Source: an uncultured Micrococcaceae bacterium (GTDB taxonomy: Bacteria > Actinomycetota > Actinomycetes > Actinomycetales > Micrococcaceae). Taken from it: a stretch of 11,550 nt of DNA. The stretch covers positions 1-11,550 of the forward strand of contig CALBOC010000326.1 in assembly GCA_937896705.1 (NCBI GenBank). The letters run 5' to 3'. The notes beneath the pieces were generated by a model. It was not told the DNA's origin and did not search any database. It worked only from the letters and a program-made list of their open reading frames with translations. This document shows positions 1-5,690 of the stretch, in pieces; the stretch's first letter is position 1; every line of letters starts with the position of its first letter. The translations under genes and the position numbers were made by a program.

Positions 1-2522
1 GCTAAGTCTGTGGTGATGGCCAGCGGACGACGCGCGGGGGATAACAGGTGCAGCACCACGGGTACCCTGCCGTTGGCCACCGTCGGGCTTGCAGTCCAAC
101 CAAAGCATTCCTGTAATTTCACCGCTAACACGGGGGCTGCGACCTCATCATCGGTGTGCTGCTCGGGGTCCGGCCAATCCAGGCGGATTGCCGAGCCTGA
201 GGGCACGTGAAGACGTTCGGGCGCGAGCTCATCTAGGTGCGCGGCTTCAGGCCAGGGCAAGAGGCGTCGAAGCGCACCGGTCAGATCGATCCGATCCGTG
301 CGAATACCCTTGGCCAACTGCTCAAGCTCTGGCGCTAACCACTGCTCGAGCTGTTGCGTCAGAGCGGCGTCTGAGACATCCGGCCACGGTGACCCCAACA
401 CGCGGTGCAGGACTCCTAGTCTTCCCCGCAGCGTTTTGAACCCGGCGTGCTGCCGACTCGTGTCCACAGCGAAAAACGCCACCACCCCATCCCGTTGAAT
501 TTCAGCGGCGACCGCCGCGCGGGTGTGGTCGGCGGTGGGTGGGATCGGCGTCGATGATAGCTCGATGGCACCCAGCCGTTGGACGGCTCGAGCCGAGACC
601 TTCCCGTCAACAAATCGGGCCTGGGTTTTGTGGGTTAGGAGCGGGCCGGCGGCAAGTTCCGCATGGTCTTGGTCCAGTTCTGCAGCGGTGCGGATGATGG
701 CCCGGTCGCCGTGGAGCGTTACCTCTGCGACCGCTAACCATGGGCAACCCTGGAGACTGGAGCCGCGCGGCAAGGATGCCGCAGTGCCGGATGCCAGCAA
801 GTACTCATCGGAAGAGCCCTGCGTCGTCCCGGAGGTACGACGGCGAGCAATCTGCTGGGGGAAGGCCAGTGCGGTGACGATGCCATTGGCCAGCGGGTCG
901 TTCAAGTCAGCGGGTGATGGCTCGTCCAGGGCAGCTAACAAGCGGCGAACATCGTCGGTCCAACGTTTCGGGCGTTCGGCCCGGAGTCGGCCGATCAGGT
1001 GACTCAGATCGGCGCCCTGGGCCCGCTGCTCGGAGGTTAGTGCAGCAACAATTTCAGCGGCACTGCGGGCACCTACAAATTCCGCCCCGTCAAACAGGGC
1101 CCGCCCAAGACGGGGGTCCACCGGCAGTTGGGCCAGCCGCCGTCCCAAGGGCGTGACCTGCAATGTCCCGTCAGCATCGTGGCGGGTGAGCGCTCCCAGC
1201 TGGGTCAGCACCTCCACAGCACTGATGTAGGAGCGGGCTGGAAGCGGGTCGGGCAAGGGCAGATCGGATCCATCGGGGGCGCCCCAACAGGCCAGATCCA
1301 ACACGGCCTGGGTCAGATCAGCGGTGAACACTTCGGCGGGCCGGTGTGCAGGTCGGGCCGCATATTCGGCATCGCTGAGACACCGCACCACCATCCCGGG
1401 GCCTTCACGTGCGGCACGTCCGGCACGTTGTGTCATCGCAGACTTTGCAGCTCCGACGGTGACCAACCCGGAGACGCCACGCACCGTGTCCAGCCGCGAT
1501 TGACGGTCCAGACCGGCGTCGACCACGATCCGGACCCCGGGAACCGTCAACGATGACTCAGCAACATTGGTGGCCAAGACAATACGCCGACGGCGGGCTT
1601 CACGGTGCGAAGCCAGGATCCGATCCTGCTGGTCGGCGGGTGTCGAGCCGAGCAAAGGTAAGACCTCTGGCGCAGTAGCGCCACCGAGCCGGCCCGCCAG
1701 CTGCTGAGCCACCCGGTCGATTTCACGACCACCCGGTAAGAACACCAGCACGTCTCCGTCGGGTTCCCGGTCGATGGTAGTCAGGACTGTGTCGGTGACG
1801 TGGTGGAGAAACTGTGGGGTCACCCCGCGGGCATCGAGGGCTCTCTGGGTGCCCGGTAACGGTGCCCAGTGCTCGGCCAGGGGATAGGTCACCGCGTGTG
1901 CCTCAAAGAGCTGGGCCGGCTGCCCGTCAGGCCGGGGGAGTCGGGACGCCCAGAAATCTGCCTCCAAGGTGGCCGACATGACTACGATGTCCAGGGGGTG
2001 GTCATCGGAGCGTAACTCAGCCAGTTGTTGGACCAGCCCGAAGACCAGATCCGTATCGAGTTGTCGCTCATGCACTTCGTCAAGCACCACGGCAGCAACA
2101 TCTGCGGCTTCAGGGTCGCTCATGAGTCGGCGCAACAGCACCCCGGTCGTGACAAACTCGACGACCGTATCGGCTGAGACACGGCGATCCCCACGGACCG
2201 TATACCCGACCACATCGCCAAGGCGCGTGCCGGTCAAATGAGCCAGACGACGTGCAGCTGCCCGGGCCGCCATCCGTCGTGGCTGCGTGACCACGACTTT
2301 TCCGGATCGCGCAGACGACTGCAGTCGGTTGGCGATCGTCGGTGGGACGACCGTGGTCTTGCCGGTGCCCGGAGGTGCGATCACGACACCGCGTAGCCCG
2401 GCGCCCTCAGCGGTGGAAGCCGCCAGCAGCTCATCGACCAAGGGTGCGGCGGGTAAGCCCGCGGCCACGGCAGCGAGGTCAAACGGGGAGCTGGGCAAGG
2501 AAGTCAGATTCGGGACAGGCAT
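1..2522 (-). CDS. hrpB: ATP-dependent RNA helicase HrpB, C-terminus cut by window edge
   Basis: DExH-box helicase of the DEAH/RHA group, HrpB branch; its exact cellular role is poorly defined in bacteria. Numbering from the ATG at 2522: Walker A APPGTGKT around 49-56 (K55), motif Ia TQPRR, motif II DEVH at 148-151, motif III SAT at 183-185, ATNVAESSLTVPGV in the second RecA domain, and motif VI QRAGRAAR at 365-372 (the commoner form ends GRAGR). About 840 codons are present and the frame is still open at base 1, where it reads PVVLHLLSPARRPLAITTDLA. This is just short of the usual HrpB C-terminal FW...Y...RGRYPKHPWP block, so roughly 30 residues are missing. The alternative start ATG at 2531 lies inside a TACAAT -10-like hexamer, which favours 2522 and a leaderless message. 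The gene is divergent from the antiporter gene, with about 125 bases between starts. Family assignment is secure; the exact start is not. Confidence 0.95.
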   Translation of the reverse strand, partial: MPVPNLTSLPSSPFDLAAVAAGLPAAPLVDELLAASTAEGAGLRGVVIAPPGTGKTTVVPPTIANRLQSSARSGKVVVTQPRRMAARAAARRLAHLTGTRLGDVVGYTVRGDRRVSADTVVEFVTTGVLLRRLMSDPEAADVAAVVLDEVHERQLDTDLVFGLVQQLAELRSDDHPLDIVVMSATLEADFWASRLPRPDGQPAQLFEAHAVTYPLAEHWAPLPGTQRALDARGVTPQFLHHVTDTVLTTIDREPDGDVLVFLPGGREIDRVAQQLAGRLGGATAPEVLPLLGSTPADQQDRILASHREARRRRIVLATNVAESSLTVPGVRIVVDAGLDRQSRLDTVRGVSGLVTVGAAKSAMTQRAGRAAREGPGMVVRCLSDAEYAARPAHRPAEVFTADLTQAVLDLACWGAPDGSDLPLPDPLPARSYISAVEVLTQLGALTRHDADGTLQVTPLGRRLAQLPVDPRLGRALFDGAEFVGARSAAEIVAALTSEQRAQGADLSHLIGRLRAERPKRWTDDVRRLLAALDEPSPADLNDPLANGIVTALAFPQQIARRRTSGTTQGSSDEYLLASGTAASLPRGSSLQGCPWLAVAEVTLHGDRAIIRTAAELDQDHAELAAGPLLTHKTQARFVDGKVSARAVQRLGAIELSSTPIPPTADHTRAAVAAEIQRDGVVAFFAVDTSRQHAGFKTLRGRLGVLHRVLGSPWPDVSDAALTQQLEQWLAPELEQLAKGIRTDRIDLTGALRRLLPWPEAAHLDELAPERLHVPSGSAIRLDWPDPEQHTDDEVAAPVLAVKLQECFGWTASPTVANGRVPVVLHLLSPARRPLAITTDL

Positions 2523-2529
2523 CGCCACC

Positions 2530-2535
2530 ATTGTA
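2530..2535 (-). promoter_or_regulatory. Candidate -10 element for hrpB (leaderless start)
   Basis: On the minus strand the hexamer TACAAT lies at 2535-2530 (5 of 6 matches to TATAAT). It ends 7 bases before the ATG at 2522, so transcription would begin at or next to that ATG. No Shine-Dalgarno is visible before either candidate ATG, in keeping with a leaderless message. No convincing -35 hexamer is present at 16-18 bp spacing, so this is tentative. Confidence 0.35.
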
Positions 2536-2559
2536 GGCCCAGCAGCAGACGCACCGTTT

Positions 2560-2568
2560 TGCTACACT
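2560..2568 (+). promoter_or_regulatory. Candidate extended -10 promoter for the riboswitch–chaA transcript
   Basis: TGC-TACACT at 2560-2568 is an extended -10 (TGn plus a TATAAT-like hexamer). The start site would fall near 2575, about 10 bases before the first riboswitch hairpin, which is where a riboswitch leader should begin. No good -35 is seen; extended -10 promoters can do without one. The placement is inferred from sequence only. Confidence 0.4.
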
Positions 2569-2583
2569 CAATGCCGTACACAG

Positions 2584-2628
2584 GTTCCGGGACGGCCCGG
2601 AGCGCACACACGAAGTTGGGACGGCCCA
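2584..2628 (+). promoter_or_regulatory. Guanidine-II (mini-ykkC) riboswitch aptamer
   Basis: There are two stem-loops with identical GGGACGGCCC cores. P1 spans 2584-2603: an 8-bp stem including one G-U (GTTCCGGG with CCCGGAGC) and loop ACGG at 2592-2595. P2 spans 2617-2628: stem TGGG with CCCA and loop ACGG at 2621-2624. A 13-nt linker separates them. Two hairpins with ACGR tetraloops joined by a short linker, just before a transporter start codon, are the defining features of the mini-ykkC motif, validated as the guanidine-II riboswitch. In that class the two loops meet through their CG bases and each binds a guanidinium ion. P2 here is short (4 bp). It lies upstream of the GTG start of the ChaA-type antiporter and also forms part of a competing helix. 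No covariance search could be run; the call rests on the motif match, the placement and the matching expression platform. Confidence 0.85.
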
Positions 2629-2651
2629 CAGAACAGGCCGTTGTTTCGTGT
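2608..2651 (+). promoter_or_regulatory. Riboswitch expression platform: alternative helix hiding SD and start codon
   Basis: ACACGAA (2608-2614) is perfectly complementary to TTCGTGT (2645-2651), and ACGGCC (2621-2626) to GGCCGT (2636-2641). Two G-U pairs (2615-2644 and 2616-2643) can extend the outer stem. This helix consumes the P2 loop and 3' arm of the aptamer, so the two folds exclude each other. It buries the weak Shine-Dalgarno (CAGG, 2634-2637) and the GTG start at 2648-2650. Guanidine-stabilised P2 would break the inner stem and free the initiation region, giving a translational ON switch. The pairing is seen directly; the switching direction is inferred. Confidence 0.7.
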
Positions 2652-3784
2652 CTATCACAGCCGCTCATCGAGTAGCCACCCCCACCGCCGTGACGCAATT
2701 GATTTTGGGTTGGGGCACATATACAGTCCTCTGGTTCGTCGGGGATCTCGGTCGGCTCGCCACCGGCCCGCTGGTGGTGCTCCTGGTGGGATTCGTAGGC
2801 ATCATCGCCGGCTGTGCTTTCGGTGTAGTGACCCAGGCCGAAGCGATCGCCAAACGCCTGCCAGACCCCTACGGGACGCTCGTGCTCACCCTGTCGATCG
2901 TGGTGATCGAAGTGGTCTTGATTGCAGCGATCATGCTCGGCCCCGGCCAGCACCCCACCATCGCACGCGACTCGGTGATGGCCGTGAGCATGATCATCCT
3001 CAACCTCGTCATCGGCTTGGCACTCCTGATCGCAGGGATCCGACACGCCACATCACGACTCAACCCGGTCGGGGCCACAAACTATCTCGCTGTGCTGGTC
3101 GTCTTGCTAGGTGTCGCTTTCGTCCTGCCCGACATGATCGGCACCGATGGCTCCTACACCACCGGCCAAGCCGCACTCATCCTCACCCTGACCATCCTGC
3201 TGTACGTGTTCTTTTTAGTTCGGCAGCTGGGGGCACAACGCACCGACTTCCAAGAACCCGACACCCCTGGGCAACACGTGCCGACCACGTCTTCGACCGG
3301 CTCTGATCTGGCTCACGGGGTGACATACCATCGCCGCGAACTGACCGCACGCACCGCACTGTTAATTGCATTAGTCCTACCCATCGTGTTGTTGTCTCAC
3401 ACTATGGCCGGGCTGCTCGACGACGCGATGGCACGATTCGGCGCACCGACCGCGCTCGCAGGCATCATTATCGCCGCCGTCGTTTTCCTGCCGGAAACGG
3501 TCACCGCGCTCCGGGCCGCCGACCGCAACGAACTCCAGCGCGTAAGCAACCTGTGCCACGGAGCGGCCGTGTCGACGGTGGGGCTGACCATCCCGGTGGT
3601 CTTAGTCATCGGACTGCTCACCGGACAAGAAATCGTCCTGGCAGAAAGCCCGACCAATCTGGCACTCCTGGGCCTCACCATGGTGCTAACCGCTGGCACA
3701 GCACTGACCCCGAAAGTGACCGCACTGCACGGTGCGGCACACCTGGCGGTCTTTATGCTGTATATCCTGACCGTGTTTGTTTGA
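2648..3784 (+). CDS. chaA: ChaA-type cation:proton antiporter (CaCA family), putative guanidine-responsive transporter
   Basis: Integral membrane antiporter of the Ca2+/cation family, 378 aa against about 366 for E. coli ChaA, which exchanges Ca2+, Na+ or K+ for H+. It has two homologous halves of hydrophobic helices. The first holds LPDPYGTLVLTLSIVVIEVVLIAAIM (71-96, with E88); the second holds VVFLPETVTALRAADRNELQRVSN (278-301, with E283). A polar linker of about 40 residues (QRTDFQEPDTPGQ..., roughly 197-233) joins them. The C-terminus (TGQEIVLAESPTN..., then LHGAAHLAVFMLYILTVFV) closely follows ChaA. The start is GTG at 2648, preceded by weak CAGG 10 nt upstream; both are inside the riboswitch helix. 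The OYE gene follows after 49 bases without a terminator, so the two are probably co-transcribed. The family is secure. The substrate is open: the guanidine-II leader suggests guanidinium export rather than Ca2+ homeostasis, and this is inference. Confidence 0.92.
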   Translation: MSITAAHRVATPTAVTQLILGWGTYTVLWFVGDLGRLATGPLVVLLVGFVGIIAGCAFGVVTQAEAIAKRLPDPYGTLVLTLSIVVIEVVLIAAIMLGPGQHPTIARDSVMAVSMIILNLVIGLALLIAGIRHATSRLNPVGATNYLAVLVVLLGVAFVLPDMIGTDGSYTTGQAALILTLTILLYVFFLVRQLGAQRTDFQEPDTPGQHVPTTSSTGSDLAHGVTYHRRELTARTALLIALVLPIVLLSHTMAGLLDDAMARFGAPTALAGIIIAAVVFLPETVTALRAADRNELQRVSNLCHGAAVSTVGLTIPVVLVIGLLTGQEIVLAESPTNLALLGLTMVLTAGTALTPKVTALHGAAHLAVFMLYILTVFV

Positions 3785-3822
3785 TAGCATCCGAGCAGAC
3801 CACATTTGAACCACTGACTTGC

Positions 3823-3827
3823 AAGGA
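3823..3827 (+). promoter_or_regulatory. Shine-Dalgarno deciding the OYE start
   Basis: AAGGA at 3823-3827 lies 6 bases before GTG at 3834. An upstream in-frame TTG at 3819 would put this Shine-Dalgarno inside the coding sequence, so GTG 3834 is chosen. It gives an N-terminus (MPRLAFEPITLRS) that fits the family. Confidence 0.7.
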
Positions 3828-3833
3828 TTTCGC

Positions 3834-4910
3834 GTGCCACGACTAGCTTTTGAACCGATTACGTTACGCTCAGTTACCGCTCGGAACAGGCTGTGGGTAC
3901 CCCCGATGTGCCAATACAGTGCGACCAACCGGGACGGGGTGGCCACCGACTGGCACATGGTGCACCTGGGCGGACTGGCTCGCGGCGGAGCAGGCGCGGT
4001 CATCGTCGAAGCGACCGCAGTAACCCCACAAGGCCGCATCTCGCCGGAAGATTTGGGCCTGTGGAACGACGAGCAACGCGATGCGCTTGCCCCGATCGTG
4101 GACTTTATGCACTCCCAAGGCGCCGTGGCCGGAATCCAGCTGGCTCACGCGGGCCGCAAAGCCAGCACGTACCGCCCGTTTGACCCCGAGAATTCCGGCA
4201 GTGTCCCGGTGCCTGAGGGCGGCTGGCAGACCGTGGCACCGTCGCCCATCGCATTTCCCGGGCTGGAAGCTCCCCGCGAACTATCCACCGCAGACATTGC
4301 CGAGATCACGGCAGCATTTGCCGCTGCCGCCCGTCGGGCAGTAGATGCCGGATTTGATCTCGTGGAAATCCACGGAGCTCACGGGTATTTACTTCATGAG
4401 TTTTTATCCCCGCTGAGCAATACTCGCGACGATGACTACGGTGGCAGCCTGGCAAACCGTGCCCGGATGCTGTTAGAGGTGGTCGATGCTATTCGCGCCG
4501 AAGTTGGCCAAGACGTCGCGGTGTTAGTGCGGCTCTCAGCGGTGGATTGGGTGGATGAAGGCCTGACCATTGATGACACTATCCAAGTTGTCGAATGGTT
4601 GGCAGACCACGGCGTCGATCTGATCGATGTCTCCTCAGGGTCCAATATGCCGGCCAAAATCCCGTCCGGACCCGGCTATCAGGTCGGCTTCGCCCAACAG
4701 ATCCGCCAACGCACCGGGGTGCCCACCGGTGCGGTCGGGCTCATCACCGAACCATTCCAGGCCGAACACATTCTGGTCACCGAACAAGCCGATGTGGTCT
4801 TGGTCGGACGAGAATCGCTGCGCAACGCTGACTTCCCGATTCACGCCGCCCAGGTGCTTCGCCATAAGCAACCGCCCACACCCGTGCAATATCATCGGGC
4901 CTATCGCTAG
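3834..4910 (+). CDS. Old Yellow Enzyme family NADH:flavin oxidoreductase (YqjM/NamA type)
   Basis: Soluble FMN-dependent ene-reductase with a TIM-barrel fold, 358 aa (B. subtilis YqjM is about 338). Enzymes of this class reduce activated C=C bonds and often nitro compounds or nitrate esters with NAD(P)H. Visible signatures: NRLWVPPMCQYS with Cys26 at the position of the YqjM redox-tuning cysteine; QLAHAGRKA with Gln102; HGAHGYLLHEFLSPLSN with the substrate-binding pair His180/His183; DDDYGG; Arg233 in VRLSA; and a C-terminal FMN phosphate-binding region, GAVGLIT...ADVVLVGRESLRN. It ends in PVQYHRAYR, as in YqjM-type OYEs. It lies 49 bases after chaA with no visible terminator, so it may share the guanidine-controlled transcript. 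Its stop overlaps the convergent regulator stop at a CTAG. The physiological substrate cannot be told from sequence. Confidence 0.93.
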   Translation: MPRLAFEPITLRSVTARNRLWVPPMCQYSATNRDGVATDWHMVHLGGLARGGAGAVIVEATAVTPQGRISPEDLGLWNDEQRDALAPIVDFMHSQGAVAGIQLAHAGRKASTYRPFDPENSGSVPVPEGGWQTVAPSPIAFPGLEAPRELSTADIAEITAAFAAAARRAVDAGFDLVEIHGAHGYLLHEFLSPLSNTRDDDYGGSLANRARMLLEVVDAIRAEVGQDVAVLVRLSAVDWVDEGLTIDDTIQVVEWLADHGVDLIDVSSGSNMPAKIPSGPGYQVGFAQQIRQRTGVPTGAVGLITEPFQAEHILVTEQADVVLVGRESLRNADFPIHAAQVLRHKQPPTPVQYHRAYR

Positions 4911-5626
4911 ACGTCTCCGGAAACCAATAATTCCAGGGCCTCCGGGTCAAGAATGGTTACGACGTCATCGGCAATGTCGATGGCCCCTTTGCTGCGGAGC
5001 CGACCGAGTGCGCGGCTCAATGATTCGGGCGTGGTCCCCAGCAGCGAGGCGATGTCTTTCTTATTCAACGGCAACCGAACCCGCATACCGGCCAGATCGG
5101 GGCTGCGCAATAGCGGTTGTTGCAGCAGGTAGTCTGCGATCCGCACTTCGACGCTTTGGGAGTTCAGTGTCAATTGGTGTTCGGTTTGAGCCAGGCGCTC
5201 ACCCAGGGTCCGCAGCATGCGCTGCGCGATGTCAGGATACTGCTGGATTAAGGCCGTGAGGTCCTCGTGGACAAATACGCACAGTCGTGCACCGTCGACC
5301 GCTTGCGCTTCTTCCAGTGGAGCACTGCCGGTCAGCAGGGCATATTCTCCCAGGGTCTCACCCGGTGTCACGACGCGCAGCAGGTGTTTTCTGCCGCTGG
5401 GCAGCAATCGGCTGACCTTCACGGCTCCCGAATGCACCACGAACATCGAGCCGGTCTGTTCCCCTACGCCATGTACCAGCTCCCCGTCGGCCAGGATTCT
5501 CGGACGAGCCATTGTGGCCACCAGGTCCTGTTGCGCTGCGGTTAAACCGGCAAAAATAGGGACCCGGCGCACACAGTTCTCGTCGTGGACGGTGATATCG
5601 CGAAGTGGTAATTCGTGCATGGTCAC
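4907..5626 (-). CDS. Crp/Fnr family transcriptional regulator
   Basis: 239 aa from GTG 5626; an in-frame ATG at 5620 is an equally plausible start. The N-terminal half is a cyclic-nucleotide-binding-like beta barrel (VPIFAGLTAAQQDLVATMARPRILADGELVHGVGEQTGSMFVVHSGAVKVS... then TPGETLGEYALLTG, about 22-120). A dimerisation helix (LIQQYPDIAQRMLRTLGERLAQTEHQL) and a winged helix-turn-helix (LNKKDIASLLGTTPESLSRALGRLRSKGAIDI, 187-218) follow. The recognition helix has E201-x-x-S204-R205, the pattern FNR uses to read TTGA half-sites. Only Cys18 and Cys116 are present, so the four ligands of an FNR-type [4Fe-4S] cluster are missing and the signal is unknown. A TTGA-N6-TCAA box lies 30 bases upstream, suggesting autoregulation. 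The gene is 64 bases downstream of the epimerase gene, same strand, and overlaps the convergent OYE gene by 4 bases. Confidence 0.92.
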   Translation of the reverse strand: MTMHELPLRDITVHDENCVRRVPIFAGLTAAQQDLVATMARPRILADGELVHGVGEQTGSMFVVHSGAVKVSRLLPSGRKHLLRVVTPGETLGEYALLTGSAPLEEAQAVDGARLCVFVHEDLTALIQQYPDIAQRMLRTLGERLAQTEHQLTLNSQSVEVRIADYLLQQPLLRSPDLAGMRVRLPLNKKDIASLLGTTPESLSRALGRLRSKGAIDIADDVVTILDPEALELLVSGDV

Positions 5627-5655
5627 CAGGCTACCTGCCGGGCACGCGGTTCGAA

Positions 5656-5669
5656 TTGACCTACCTCAA
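5656..5669. promoter_or_regulatory. FNR-type operator TTGA-N6-TCAA upstream of the Crp/Fnr gene
   Basis: TTGA (5656-5659), CCTACC, TCAA (5666-5669) match the core and spacing of the FNR consensus exactly. The site is 30 bases before the GTG start of the Crp/Fnr-type regulator, whose recognition helix carries the FNR-like E-x-x-S-R residues. A weak -10-like TACTCT on the minus strand at 5688-5683 would put the box just downstream of the start site, favouring autorepression. A 4+4 palindrome can arise by chance, but the match to the neighbouring regulator raises its weight. Confidence 0.5.
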
Positions 5670-5690
5670 GGCCCGCCCAAGAAGAGTACC

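Noticed and set aside
523..1002. Plus-strand reading frame of 159 codons inside the helicase region
   Set aside because: It is antisense to hrpB, which has a continuous frame with family motifs; the plus-strand product is low-complexity Ser/Arg/Ala.
2531..2545. TTGTAG at 2531 as a -35 for the chaA promoter
   Set aside because: The distance to the TACACT -10 at 2563 is 26 bases, too long for a usable promoter.
2584..2651. yybP-ykoY manganese riboswitch, considered because the gene is a cation transporter
   Set aside because: The paired ACGG tetraloop hairpins with GGG/CCC closing stems fit mini-ykkC and not the yybP-ykoY four-way-junction core.
2287..3306. Long plus-strand reading frame (339 codons)
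   Set aside because: It overlaps hrpB antisense and chaA in another frame; its product is rich in Arg/His/Pro with no recognisable domain, typical of a GC-rich shadow frame.
3819..3833. TTG at 3819 as the OYE start
   Set aside because: It would place the AAGGA Shine-Dalgarno inside the gene; GTG 3834 has ideal spacing and gives the family-typical N-terminus, with Cys26 aligning to YqjM.
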